64,000 nucleotides of DNA from Aquirickettsia sp965229725 (GCA_965229725.1 OZ245923.1:1054001-1118000); one strand, 5' to 3'. Shown: positions 1 through 10,390, counted from the first letter of the stretch. The notes: generated from the letters alone by a model not told the origin. Numbers and translations: made by a program.

Positions 1-1029
1 AAGATAATTTCCTGAGATATTATCTAGCTTAAGCATAGTATCAAACCATTCATATCGCATTGTAGCTTTATCATGTTCTGATAAGACAATATTGATGTTA
101 CCACTCCATTTTTGAGCATTTTTTTCACTGGTTATATTAGTAGTCATATCTGGAATAATATGCTTAAGATACGTAGCATCATACGAATGAAGTGTTGTTT
201 TAATTATTGGACTTTGGATAGTTCCAGAAACAATAGCATCTGCCTGCAATCCACCACTCATATTTTTTATCCAATTGCTAACGTCTATTTTATCTGTACG
301 TAATGTTGCTGTCAGCGCATTAGTAGAAATGTTTAATGCACCATTGCCAAATATATTTAAATTTGGACTAGAAAGATTCATGGATGTTACAGTGAGTAAA
401 TCTTCATTTAGAAGAAAATTACCTGTGGAATTTAAACTTATTTTTTGAAATCCAAGCAATGGCCTTTTTGCAGTTACTAGAGTTTCAAATGCAACTTTTT
501 TTGATGAAGATAACCAATTAACAGATCCCATAAATGAACTAATTAAATCTTCCTTTAATTGCGTTATTGATTTTATAATAATCAACTCATCTATATTGAT
601 CTTTTGCACTGAGATATCTAAATTTCCAGTATCCTTATTATTAGAAACATTAATCTCAGGAACCCTTGATACAACTAATTTATTGGCGGTAATTTTACTG
701 AAAATCAGATGTTTTTTAATATTGAAAGTAGGTAAAAGTCCAACAGATAAATCATTTATTTTAAGCCATACACCTTGCGCGTCAAGCAATGATACTTGCT
801 CTATTTTAGCAATGAATGGTAAATCAAAACTGATTCCCTGAGCTCTAACCTTATAGCCTAAACTTTTTGACAATTGATTTTCAGTTTGATCTTGAATAAA
901 AGCTTTGCCTGATTCACTAGATAGCCAATATAGCGCTCCTGCAAGTGCTAATAATACTACCATTAACACAACTGATAAAAGCTTAAGTAACAAATCAACA
1001 ATTTTTTTAATATGAAAATTATATGTCAT
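1..1029 (-). CDS. tamB: TamB-like translocation/assembly protein, N-terminal part (cut by window edge)
   Basis: The reading frame is open from an ATG at 1029 to the window edge (343 codons), so the protein is incomplete. Residues about 8-32 form one hydrophobic anchor, ending AGALYWLS. The rest is rich in short beta strands with alternating polar and hydrophobic residues, as in the periplasmic part of TamB/AsmA-like lipid-transport proteins. The start codon shares one base with the stop of the upstream tamA gene (TGATG), so the pair is probably translationally coupled. A tamA-tamB pair is the classic arrangement. The TamB family bridges the inner membrane to TamA and is implicated in phospholipid transport and outer-membrane protein assembly. 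The diagnostic C-terminal domain lies outside the window, so the family call rests on the anchor, the strand pattern and the neighbour. Confidence 0.75.
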   Translation of the reverse strand, partial: MTYNFHIKKIVDLLLKLLSVVLMVVLLALAGALYWLSSESGKAFIQDQTENQLSKSLGYKVRAQGISFDLPFIAKIEQVSLLDAQGVWLKINDLSVGLLPTFNIKKHLIFSKITANKLVVSRVPEINVSNNKDTGNLDISVQKINIDELIIIKSITQLKEDLISSFMGSVNWLSSSKKVAFETLVTAKRPLLGFQKISLNSTGNFLLNEDLLTVTSMNLSSPNLNIFGNGALNISTNALTATLRTDKIDVSNWIKNMSGGLQADAIVSGTIQSPIIKTTLHSYDATYLKHIIPDMTTNITSEKNAQKWSGNINIVLSEHDKATMRYEWFDTMLKLDNISGNYL

Positions 1030-2849
1030 CAAAATGCCTGCCCTATACTAAAATATAATTGGTATGCTTTATCTATACCACCAGCACGTTTGTGCAAAGG
1101 CATTGCTATATCTGCTCGCAAAGGTCCAAACTGAGTATAATAACGTAATCCAACTCCAACACCACAACGCATTCCATTCTTAAAATTAGGAATTACAGAA
1201 TCATATACATTTCCCGCATCAACAAAAGCGACTATTCCATAGTCATTATTAATGCGTATCCTCAATTCTGTAGAAAGCTCAATAAATGAACGCCCCCCTA
1301 GGGGAATATTTTTTTTACCAATTGGCCCTACTGATTGGTATTCATATCCTCTTAAAGAACCACCTCCTCCTATATAAAAGCGTTTTGTTGCAGGTATGGT
1401 AGTGTTTGCGCCAATAATGCTTCCTGTGGCTGTACGCAGTGCTATTATTGGTTTGCCAATTACTGGTATGGAGTGATATATGGTACCACTCAATTTATTT
1501 TTGATAAAAGTAGTGCTGCTATTTAGAGTATTTAAGCTTGGTTCAATATTAATCTTAAATGTCCAACCCTTTTTAGGATTAAGTATATCATCTCGTTTAT
1601 CTTGCGAAACAAACATAGGCACAGAGAGCAACATTAAATTTTTAGAATTATCTTGTTTTTTAACCTGTTCAAAATTATATTTCGCTCCTATACCAATAAT
1701 TCTTTTATTGCTAAGATCACGCTCAATATTGCCCGATATATCAAATCCTTTAGATCGATATGCTTCATTGCTCTCTTTTTTAAAGGTACCATCTATTTTT
1801 AAACGTTGATTATCTTTTAAGAAAAAAGGCTTAACTAATTGCACTCCCAGTTGACTTTTTATTTTTGCTAAGGATAGTGATGCAGAAAATTTTTCTCCGT
1901 GTCCCAAAAAATTATTGTGTTCCCACTTTGTATTGAACCCTAAACCAATATCTGTACTATAACTTATACCTGTTTTTATTGATCGATACTTTCCTTCCTT
2001 GAGATTAAATATAATGGGCACTGTTCCATCAGATGCTGGTGATTGGGGTAGCACAACATTCACTTCTGCAAAAAGCCCTGATTTTTGCAGTTGGGTTTTA
2101 GCAGTGTTTATTTCTGATTGTTTAAAACATCTCCCCTCTTTAATGGATACTAGTCTATTTAAATAGAGGGGAGCTACTGTTAGATTTCCCACAAAATTAA
2201 TTTTTCCAAAAGTAGCTTTACTACTAACGGTAATATTATAAGTAATATCAATTTGCTTTTTTAAATTATTTACCACAGCGTCATGTTTAACATCATACTT
2301 GAAAAAACACTTATTCACTTCAATCCATTTTTCAATTGATTGCTGATCTTCTATCACATTTGAAACTAATGCAGGTGCGTTAGTAATAGCTTTTAAGGAT
2401 ATTGCTGAAGTGATATCTAGTGGTTGAATTGCATCAAATTTTTTTTTATTAATTAACAATTGAATTTTTCCAAATTTATATTGCACTCCTGCATCAACTC
2501 TAAATTCTACTGTTGCAGCTTTCTTCTTTAATACAGGTTTAATTTTTGATTTATAATATCCCTGTGATTCAAGTATTTTTCGAATATATAAATTATCTTG
2601 TTCAATGCGGTAGTTTAGATTGATTGTATCAATTAAACCTCTATCTATACGCTGCTCTAAATAAATTTGTGTCTCCTGAAGTACACTATTTAATGTTTTG
2701 TTAGAGTTTTTTTTCAGACTGATAATAACGTGATAGTCATGTTGTTGCTTATGAAATTTAGCTTCTGCACATGAAGAAAAAGAAAATATAAACAGTATAT
2801 GAAAAACGAATAACAAAAAAGAGAAGTATACAGCTATGAGATTTTTCAC
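1029..2849 (-). CDS. tamA: TamA-like Omp85 outer-membrane protein
   Basis: This 606-residue protein belongs to the Omp85/BamA superfamily. Residues 1 to about 30 form a signal peptide. POTRA-type modules follow (about 35-280), then a C-terminal beta barrel. The barrel carries the Omp85 loop-6 signature, seen as GGGGSLRGYE near residue 490, and the last residue is Phe (YFSIGQAF), the usual outer-membrane insertion signal. At about 600 residues it fits TamA better than the larger BamA, and it is followed directly by a tamB-like gene. The start is GTG at 2849, preceded at close spacing by AAGGA; a later start would remove the signal peptide. The pair probably works in outer-membrane assembly or lipid transfer. 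Confidence 0.88.
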   Translation of the reverse strand: MKNLIAVYFSFLLFVFHILFIFSFSSCAEAKFHKQQHDYHVIISLKKNSNKTLNSVLQETQIYLEQRIDRGLIDTINLNYRIEQDNLYIRKILESQGYYKSKIKPVLKKKAATVEFRVDAGVQYKFGKIQLLINKKKFDAIQPLDITSAISLKAITNAPALVSNVIEDQQSIEKWIEVNKCFFKYDVKHDAVVNNLKKQIDITYNITVSSKATFGKINFVGNLTVAPLYLNRLVSIKEGRCFKQSEINTAKTQLQKSGLFAEVNVVLPQSPASDGTVPIIFNLKEGKYRSIKTGISYSTDIGLGFNTKWEHNNFLGHGEKFSASLSLAKIKSQLGVQLVKPFFLKDNQRLKIDGTFKKESNEAYRSKGFDISGNIERDLSNKRIIGIGAKYNFEQVKKQDNSKNLMLLSVPMFVSQDKRDDILNPKKGWTFKINIEPSLNTLNSSTTFIKNKLSGTIYHSIPVIGKPIIALRTATGSIIGANTTIPATKRFYIGGGGSLRGYEYQSVGPIGKKNIPLGGRSFIELSTELRIRINNDYGIVAFVDAGNVYDSVIPNFKNGMRCGVGVGLRYYTQFGPLRADIAMPLHKRAGGIDKAYQLYFSIGQAF

Positions 2850-2992
2850 GTATCCTTGAAGTATTATATATTACTTTCTCAATCATAATTTTGATTATAA
2901 ACTGTTTACGCTATATTTGAAAGTTTAATCTCCTTTGAGTTAAATCACTCATGGCCTCTAACAGAAGCTATTGGGTTTACCATTGAATATTT

Positions 2993-3961
2993 TTAAGGTA
3001 TTGCACATTTAATGCCATTTGCTTTAAATTCCTCAAAAAGTACTAATTTGATGTCATTTATTGGAACATCTATCCCATTTGTCACATCTTTAAGCCATAT
3101 TACTAACTGCATTTCAATAACTCCTTCCTTAAATGCCTTAAATGTGCAAACAGGCTTAGGATCTTTTGGTACCATTATATTTGAGTTTGCTATATCTAGC
3201 ATAAGTAATTGAGCTTTTTTTACGGTAGTATCACAAAATAGTTTTACAGAAATTTTAACTTCTCCCTTCTTATTATAATAAGTCCAATTGATAATTTTAT
3301 TCGTCATCATATCTTCGTTAGGAATTATTATAACTTTCCCACTAAAAGTTTTTAGTAAGGTGAATCTTGTATATATTGTTAGTACAAGACCAATAGTGCC
3401 ATTATTTAATTCTATTAAGTCCCCAGGTTTAATTGATTTTTCTAATAATAAAATAATACCACTAACAAAATTAGAAGTTATCTTTTGTAACCCAAAACCT
3501 AGAGCTACAGTTATAGCACCACTAAAAAAGGCTATACTGCTTAAATTTACACCCAATATTTCTAAAGAAATAAAGAAAATTATTACATAAATAATTGTAG
3601 TAACAATTTTCATAATTAATTGTGCATTAAAGGTAGTAACTTTTTTAATGTTGAAGATTTTATTTTCTAATTGATAAATAATAATCTTATTTATCCATAG
3701 CATTATGATTATAGTTAGAAAAACCTTTAAAAATAAATAAAAAGGAATCTGAATTTCACCAATTTTAATGGTTAGCAAATCTGTACTGAATATTGTTGTC
3801 AGTATCCCTAAATATTTCAGGATAGCAAATACTGCCAATATAGCCAACGCGTATATGATTATTTTTTTAAAATTAAAATGTTTTGTAGTCATTAAGTTTT
3901 TATATTTATAAATCTTTATACTATCTTTTATATTTTTAAGATTAAATACCATTAATAACAT
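2993..3961 (-). CDS. Small-conductance mechanosensitive channel, MscS family
   Basis: A 322-residue inner-membrane channel. Several hydrophobic helices lie between about residues 33 and 135. The pore-lining segment follows, with the MscS hallmark GAITVALGFGLQKITSNF near 150-170. Then comes the cytoplasmic beta domain with GDLIELNNGTIG and PNEDMMTNKIINW. The family opens under membrane tension to release solutes during osmotic downshock. An ATG at 3892 is an alternative start; neither site has a clear ribosome binding site. A decayed paralogue lies divergently at 4130. I see no frameshift, so this copy appears functional. Confidence 0.9.
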   Translation of the reverse strand: MLLMVFNLKNIKDSIKIYKYKNLMTTKHFNFKKIIIYALAILAVFAILKYLGILTTIFSTDLLTIKIGEIQIPFYLFLKVFLTIIIMLWINKIIIYQLENKIFNIKKVTTFNAQLIMKIVTTIIYVIIFFISLEILGVNLSSIAFFSGAITVALGFGLQKITSNFVSGIILLLEKSIKPGDLIELNNGTIGLVLTIYTRFTLLKTFSGKVIIIPNEDMMTNKIINWTYYNKKGEVKISVKLFCDTTVKKAQLLMLDIANSNIMVPKDPKPVCTFKAFKEGVIEMQLVIWLKDVTNGIDVPINDIKLVLFEEFKANGIKCAIP

Positions 3962-4861
3962 TTTTATTGAGCTAACAAAAGATACTTATGCAATGTAAAG
4001 AATAAGTACTCTTGAACTTAAGGCCTAACTGTTCTTCCTGGGTCATTTGACCTTCCGCTAGTTTAACTTGATAATACTAAGAGTACTATGTATAGTACAG
4101 TGTGATATCACCTTTTTTATATAAAGATTATGAATAAATTAGTTAGTAAAAAAAAACATACTATTTTACTCGTTAGTTATATTTTTTTTAGCAATTTTAT
4201 TATATTTTGGTGTTTATATTAAACAGTTTTTAGATTCAGATGGTTTATCATTTACTGTAGGCTCATTAAGATTCACTGTATATTCAGTTCTTATAACAAT
4301 AATTGCACTAATTATTTTAGTAATAACATCTTTATGGATACTAAAATATAGTGAAAAAAGAATAAGAAAAATCTCGAGGCTGAAACCAAGTAATAGAGAA
4401 ATTTTAATAAAAACGTTATATGTCACAGTAGCCACAATTGTATTTTTAGTAACATTAGGGATAATAGGAGTGGATACAACAGCATTAACGGTTTTCAGCT
4501 GAACTATTGGAATTGGCATTGGATTTGGTTTGCAAAAAATTGCTGCTAATTTCATTACAGGCATAATATTATTGTTTGAAAAATCATTTGAAGTAGGTGA
4601 TTTAATTGAACTTAATGATAAAATTATAGGCTTTGTAAGCCAAATTGGAGGGCGCTATATTTCAATCAAAACATTTTGTGGGAAGGAAATGATGGTTCCT
4701 AATGAAGAATTTGTTAATTATAAAATTATTAACTGGACTCACAGAGACTCAAATTTACGACTAGAAATAAAAATAGAAGTTTCTTATCAAGAAGATATTA
4801 ATGAAGTAAAGCATATTATACTAAGTACAGCAGAAAAAAGGGGAGTGTTGAATCAACTGTG

Positions 4862-6126
4862 TCAAGCTAATTTTTCTACTACAGAAAAATCATATTTTTT
4901 ACTCATATTTAACCCTAATCTATCTGGGAACATAATGTCAAGTTGAGATATGGTTAAAGCCCAATCTGGTAAAGGCATACTCCATTTTTTGCTAGCAGAT
5001 TGAATTCCGCAATATATCATTTTTTGCAAAGCCATTTCACTAGTAAACCCACCTTTAGTTTTTGTAAATTTCCTCTTTATTCTGTGCATTCCCCCTATTA
5101 TATTGGTTGTATAAATTATTTTTCTTATAAGCTTATTATACATAAAATATACAGATAAATGCTCCCCGTTTTCATTCCAGTATTTAATTACTATAGGATA
5201 TTTTTTACCCCATTTTTCTTCTAATTCTAGTAAATTAATTTCTGCCAATTCTTTAGTATCTGCCTTATATACTAGCTTTAGATCCTCTACAAATTTCTTC
5301 TTATCCTTATATGATATATATTTGAGTGAGTTTCTAATTTGATGTACCACACAGAGCTGAACTTGGCTTTTAGGGAATATACTGTTTATTGCTTCCGGGA
5401 ATCCTTTTAACCCATCAACACATACTATAAGCATATCTTTTACCCCTCTATTCTGTAAATCAGTTAAAACTGATAGCCAAAAGTTCGCTCCTTCACTTTC
5501 TGATAAATAAAAGCCTAACTCTTCTTTTTTACCTTCTATTGTTACGCCTATTATATTATAAACCACCTGCGCTTCTACCTTACCATTTATCCTTGCTTTA
5601 CAATACATTCCATCCAAGAACACTATCGGATATACTGCTTCTAACGGTCTTCCTTGCCATTCTTTTATTACTGGTATTATTCTGTCTGTTATCCCACTTA
5701 TTTGTGACTTATCTACTCCTACACCGTATATTTCACTGATATTATCCGAAATATCCTCGTAGCTCATTCCTAGGCTAAATAATTTCATCACTTTTTGATC
5801 TATCTCATCTGTTAGCACTACTTGCCTTTTCTTCACTATATCTGGCTCAAATCCTCCGTTTCTATCCCTTGGAGTTTCTAACTCAAATTCTCCATATGCA
5901 CTTCTTACTGTTTTTTTATTTTTACCATTTTTTCTATTATCCTCTTCTTTTTTACTCTCACCTAGATAATTATCCATCTCTCCTGCAAGCGCTGTTTCTA
6001 AGGCTCTTTTTATTATTGGCGTTAGTATTCCTTACCAGATAATGATCTGCCTGATTTTATAGCATCTGCTATTTGCTCTTCTACTTTGCTTGTATATTTT
6101 GTTTTTTTACTTTTTACTTGTGTCAT
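4862..6126 (-). pseudogene. IS256-family (mutator-type) transposase, frameshifted
   Basis: The longest open frame (from 5977) encodes about 371 residues with mutator-family features: the first catalytic Asp in FLDGMYCKARING, the second in VCVDGLKGF, and the conserved TTN...RIKRKFTKTKGG block. The natural start appears to be the ATG at 6126 (MTQVKSKKTKYTSK). The frame from that ATG ends in TAA soon after SLSGKE near 6025, and the sequence continues in another frame as ILTPIIKRALETALAGEMDN. This is a one-base frameshift. The position where the family carries the catalytic Glu (normally TTN-x-I-E) reads TTNIIGG, with codon GGG at 5093-5095. A GAG to GGG change would explain it. The stop codon overlaps the terminal repeat. 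Confidence 0.85.
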
Positions 6127-6178
6127 TTTTAAACTCCTTTTTTATTTTAGTTTATTTTTTGACACAGTTCATTTCAAC

Positions 6179-7643
6179 CATACGCGTCAAGTTAAGCTTG
6201 TATGACACTGTATTTCAGGCCTTGAAGTGTAGATATTCTTTTCTTTCTATACCTATCTTTAATAGCAAATTTTTCCCAAATATTTACTAAACTTTTTATA
6301 AATTCTGATACTTCTCTCCTACAGTTTTTTCGTATCACAAATACCATTTCTCTTGCTCTCTTTTTGAAATTTATCATTGCTTTAACTAAGCTAAATTCTT
6401 TATGATTATTCATTTCTGCACAATTAGCTATCCCATGAAATATTACTATTGCTATTAATTTTGCATAAAATTCACATAATATTTTCGATTGATTCACTTT
6501 ACTCTTTACCTTATCAAGGTTTATATGACTTTTATATAATTTGAATAATAATTCTATTTGCCACCTTATTTTATATACTTTAAATATATCTTCAAATCCT
6601 AGCTCTTCCCCTTTTAGATTGGTTATGAATACTGACCAATTTAATAATCTTTGATTATTTTTCGACGATTTATATCCATGAGATTTAGCTAATTTATTAG
6701 CCTTGCGTCTTCTTGCTTCTGCCTGTACATCTGATAACTTCAATCCTACCATTCTTACCTTCAACTTTGCTTCTTTACCTAATATTATTTCTTTTTCAAA
6801 TTTATCTTTATTTTTTATATATTCTAACAAATCCATTTTTTCGCCTGTTTCTGCATCATATACATTTGTATCTGATTTATATCTTGATATAAAATATCCT
6901 TCCTTTGATATTATTTTTTTAAAAGCTGCTGGTACAAAATATCCTAAATCTGCTATATGCAATTCTTTTTCTTTAATATTTTCTAAATAGTCTCTATAAC
7001 CCTGATCTGAACTTTTGCCATCTTTTATATCAATCTGATTTAAAACTTGATTTAAGTAGTCATAACTTACTTGTAATTTTACTCCTGATTTACTCACCTC
7101 TTTTTGGTTTGGATAACTTGTTGCATACCCCTGATACAGACCTTCCATAGTATTTGGTAAACTTATATAGCTACTATCGAGTAATTTAATGCCTGTAAAT
7201 TTATTCAGCAATTCACATTCTATTTTTATTTCATTTTTAAATACTGTAAATGCTTCATTATACATTAATTTCATATACTCAGCTGCCTCTTCTGTAAACC
7301 TGAATTCTAGACCTTGTTTTGTTATTGATACCTTATCTTCTTGCAATATTTGACATATATTTTCTATACTACTTTTCCCATCTTCTAAATTTCCCAATAC
7401 TAAACTTTTTAAAAATGAAGAACCTCTTATTTTCCTATATCTCTTGATGAACTTTTTTTCTACAGCCTTTGCTTCTGCTTTTTCATTAAAAAATTCATTG
7501 AGTATTTTTGATACTTTATCTATCTTATTCATGTAAGCTCTCTTTTAGTTTATTCTTATTGAAGAGCTTACCTGTTTTTTATCTCTTTTCCAATCTTTAA
7601 TCTCCCTTTTATACTACCTTAGCCTCTTAACTTGACGCGTATG
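6179..7643 (-). mobile_element. IS4-family insertion sequence, apparently complete
   Basis: Perfect 18-bp terminal inverted repeats, CATACGCGTCAAGTTAAG at 6179-6196 and its complement at 7626-7643, bound a 1465-bp element with one transposase gene. A 12-bp direct repeat, GTTCATTTCAAC, flanks it at 6167-6178 and 7644-7655, fitting the long target duplications of the IS4 family. The target is the terminal region of the IS256-type element, so this insertion is the younger one. Exact repeats and an open transposase frame suggest recent activity. Confidence 0.92.
6192..7532 (-). CDS. IS4-family transposase (DDE type)
   Basis: A 446-residue transposase filling the IS. Catalytic features in order are the first Asp in LLDSSYISL (about residue 118), the second Asp in HIADLGYF (about 196), and the IS4 signature Y-x2-R-x3-E-x6-K, seen exactly as YKIRWQIELLFKLYK (about 327-341), with the third catalytic Glu. 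No frameshift or internal stop is visible. The stop codon lies inside the left terminal repeat. It should cut and join the ends of its own element, and possibly related copies elsewhere in the genome. Confidence 0.93.
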   Translation of the reverse strand: MNKIDKVSKILNEFFNEKAEAKAVEKKFIKRYRKIRGSSFLKSLVLGNLEDGKSSIENICQILQEDKVSITKQGLEFRFTEEAAEYMKLMYNEAFTVFKNEIKIECELLNKFTGIKLLDSSYISLPNTMEGLYQGYATSYPNQKEVSKSGVKLQVSYDYLNQVLNQIDIKDGKSSDQGYRDYLENIKEKELHIADLGYFVPAAFKKIISKEGYFISRYKSDTNVYDAETGEKMDLLEYIKNKDKFEKEIILGKEAKLKVRMVGLKLSDVQAEARRRKANKLAKSHGYKSSKNNQRLLNWSVFITNLKGEELGFEDIFKVYKIRWQIELLFKLYKSHINLDKVKSKVNQSKILCEFYAKLIAIVIFHGIANCAEMNNHKEFSLVKAMINFKKRAREMVFVIRKNCRREVSEFIKSLVNIWEKFAIKDRYRKKRISTLQGLKYSVIQA

Positions 7644-7771
7644 GTTCATTTCAACACTCTCGAAAAAAGTGCACATTATTTAAAAAATCCTGCCCCATTT
7701 TGTATATTGCAAGACATCCATGATGGGATAATCACATTTTTATTATTATTTTGGATAGAAGATGTTAAGAA

Positions 7772-9000
7772 GGGCTTTTTTATTGTTACCAATTTGCACT
7801 TCGTGTTTTACCCAACACCCTTGCTCAAGAATTCATGTATGCATTCCATGTTGAAGCCGCGGGTTTTGGAATTATTATTGCCTCCTATTCTGCTGCATAT
7901 GCTGGTCTTCAAATTCCTTTAGGTATAACAATAGATCGCATTCAAATAAAACATCTACTTCCTATTGCGCCTTTACTTTGTGCGCTAGGGGCATTAGGCC
8001 TAGTTTATTCTGATAGTGTTGTATATGCTGCCGCATCAAGATTTGTTATGGGAATTGGGTCTGCATTTGGCTTTATTGGTGCAGTAAAAGTAGCTACAAT
8101 AATTTTACCTTCTAATAAAGTAGGTATTGGCATTGGTATGACAATATTTTTTGGAACTTTAGGCGCTATACTTGCAGGCACTCCTCTAAAAACATTAACT
8201 TATATTTTTGATTGGAAAGCAATAATTTTATGCATGGTTTTTATTGGTATGATACTTTCGCTGATCCTTTTTATAGCACTCTCATCTGTTTTAATAGAAC
8301 TTAAGCAAAAAAATGTACGAACGGCTAAAAATCCAATTATAAAAGATTTTAAATTAATCTTAAAAAATCCGCAAATAATTTTATTATCTGTTTATGGAAT
8401 GCTGACTTATTTACCAATTACAGTATTAGGAGCAGGCTGGGGAATTGGGTTTTTAATGGTATATTTTGAGGTAAACTATGTCATTACAGCAAATGCTATT
8501 GCCTTTATGTTTATGGGGGCTGGTATGGCAGTCCTATTATCGCTATTTTATCTGACATACTTAAAAGCCGTAAAATAGTAATGTTAGTAGCATCTATGGT
8601 AGCATTTATATTATATGCATCACTTCTTTATGGTAATTTTAGTATGTTAGAATATCAGATATACATATGTTTATTTTTAGCAGGAGTTTTTTATTCTGCA
8701 AAAACGCTTTCATTTGCACTTGCATGTGACTTAGCTGACAAAAGGGCTTCCGCTCTTACTACCTCAATTTTAAACATGACGGTTATGCTAGCAGGCTTAA
8801 TTTTTCATCCTTTAATAGGGTATATACTTAATAAGGGTCATGTTGGATCTGCAATATATACAAAATATGATTATAAAGTTGCATTAAGCGTTTTGCCTAT
8901 TTCTGCTTTTATTGCATTTATATTGATTATTTTTATTAAGGATTATAAATTAGGGCAAAGTAAAAGTTTGGAAAATAAACTCATTTCAATTGATGAATAA
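7772..9000 (+). pseudogene. MFS transporter, truncated at the N-terminus and frameshifted
   Basis: Membrane-transporter sequence begins abruptly as FYCYQFALRVLPNTLAQEF (about 7778-7834), which resembles the first helix of Rickettsiales MFS proteins but lacks its start. The frame runs to 8578 through motifs such as AGLQIPLGITIDR and SRFVMGIGSAFGF. Near 8535-8550 the frame is lost. Homologous sequence continues one frame over as AILSDILKSRKIVMLVASMV and runs to a TAA at 9000. The gene is therefore dead twice: its start was removed by the deletion that fused it to the MscS remnant, and it has a central frameshift. The substrate cannot be told. Confidence 0.82.
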
Positions 9001-9121
9001 TTAGTATCTTATACTTTCGTTTATTAATAATAAACAAAAGAAGTTAATATAATTAATTAAAGGCATTCTGTAAAAATTCAAGCACATGATGGATTTTAGG
9101 TAAGTAAATACTTGGCAAAAA

Positions 9122-10333
9122 TCATCCACTTAGCAAAATATTCTGATATAATCTATTTTTGAGAGCATCTTCCTTACCATATAAATTACAGCTAACTATT
9201 TTATAGTAGGCTTTTGCTCTCTTGTATATCCTATTTCTTATCTCTAGCTCTGGTTCAAATCAACACACTCCTCTTTTACAAAATATCATATATGCTGCTA
9301 TTATCATCTCCATCATACTGTAACTCTTCGTTTCCTTTTTGATTAACCTCATTTTTCCTATCATGAATGCATAGCCTGTATCACTTCCTGTGGTGAATAA
9401 TACTCCTATATTATCTTCTTCTCCTTCAGATCCATTATTCATAGCTACGTTATTTGCCGATATTACCAGCTCAACCATCTCCGCATCCATTGCTTCTTCC
9501 ATTTTATATACCTTCTCTCCTTTTTCATCTGTGTATTTATAAGTTGGATCATCTGTTGTAGGTTGCACTCCTTTCTCCTTTGCATTGCCTCCATTATTTC
9601 CTTTTTCATCATTGTCATTGTCATCATCATTATCATCTCCCCTATCCTTTTTATTATTTGGATCTTCACAGCTTTCCTTTCCTGCTATTGTTTTATTTTT
9701 CTCTTCCTTCTCTTCCTTTTTCTCTACTTTCGCTGCATCCATAACTGCTTTATAGATTGTCTTATAGTCTCCTTTTGTTATATACTGGGAGAGTATTGTT
9801 GTCATATTGTTGGATAGTGTTTTGATTATATATGAATCTTCTATCTCTAACTTAGGTAGTATTTTTAACTTATTTAGTACTTGATTTGCAGTAGAGCTCA
9901 AACTTGCATTTAGTATCTTATTTAAATTATTGATAAACACAAATGTAAATTCCATTTTATAACTAAAATCTTGCTGTGCTTCGTGTTTTTCATTTACTAT
10001 CCTTGCATCATCTAGTACCTTTATATCATCTTCAGTAATGAATTTTTTTAATTCAGATGGTTGAAAATCATGACGCTTTAATAACGCCTCTTTTAACTTT
10101 CCATCTTTTTGAAACAACCATTTTTTGATGTATTACTCACTGCACTTCCCTGATTTTGCTAAATATTTAGCTATGTCTTCCTTTTCAAATTTCACTGCCC
10201 ATTTCATCGCAACACTCCCATCCAAATTAAGCATAATCGTATGAGGAACTGCGCTTTCTCTTAATGTACTAATAGCTTCATTTAAGTTTGTTATTTTTAT
10301 TTTATTATTATTTTTCTCTAATTTTATTTTCAT
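9122..10333 (-). pseudogene. Accessory gene of unknown function, interrupted by two in-frame stops
   Basis: One reading frame runs from an ATG at 10333 to a TGA at 9122, broken by a TAA at 10133-10135 and a TGA at 9260-9262. The 66-residue first part contains AMKWAVKFEKEDIAKYLAKSG, which resembles half an ankyrin repeat. The 285-residue middle has a strongly acidic, Asp/Asn/Lys-rich linker (about 9555-9700) and a hydrophobic tail. The last 45 codons (FEPELEIRNRIYKRAKAYY and onward) read as normal protein. Because all three parts share one frame, I read them as one former gene of about 400 codons rather than separate genes. The pieces may still be translated separately. An AGGG ribosome binding site and a TATAAT promoter with CtrA-type boxes lie upstream. 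Ankyrin proteins are common Rickettsiales effectors, but that assignment is weak here. Confidence 0.6.
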
Positions 10334-10390
10334 TTGTACTACCCTATTATATTAAATTTTAACTTAAAATTGTCTTTAAGTGAGATATGG

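Larger units (their letters stand above)
4841..7661 (-). mobile_element. IS256-family insertion sequence, itself split by a nested IS4-family element
   Basis: Boundaries are read from the sequence. The left end is GGGAGTGTTGAA at 4841; the right end is TTCAACACTCTC at 7650-7661, its inverted repeat with one mismatch. A second perfect 11-bp inverted repeat lies inside (AACTGTGTCAA at 4855-4865, complement at 6159-6169). The flanks carry an exact 8-bp target duplication, GAAAAAAG, at 4833-4840 and 7662-7669, as is usual for IS256-family elements. Without the nested element and its duplicated target, the IS is about 1344 bp. It is inserted in the MscS pseudogene. Its transposase is damaged, so it is probably immobile on its own. 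Confidence 0.9.
4130..7775 (+). pseudogene. Second MscS-family channel gene, broken and interrupted by nested insertion sequences
   Basis: A decayed MscS gene read in three pieces. The ATG at 4130 opens MNKLVSKKK. The frame is then lost in a run of nine A and resumes with membrane-helix sequence. An in-frame TGA at 4500-4502 falls in the pore helix, between GVDTTALTVFS and TIGIGIGFGLQKIAANF. The gene continues to about 4840, where an IS256-type element is inserted. On the far side the frame resumes at 7662 with EKSAHYLKNPAPFC and ends near FWIEDVKKG at about 7775. The last roughly 20-25 residues of a normal MscS are missing and sequence of an MFS transporter begins. With the insertions removed through the 8-bp duplication, the two halves join exactly in frame. 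Confidence 0.85.

Noticed and set aside
4500..9262. In-frame TGA codons in several genes might mean UGA is read as tryptophan.
   Set aside because: Intact genes such as tamA and mdh end with TGA, tryptophan is written TGG in core genes, and tRNA-Trp has a CCA anticodon. The TGA codons in the broken genes occur together with frameshifts and other stops.
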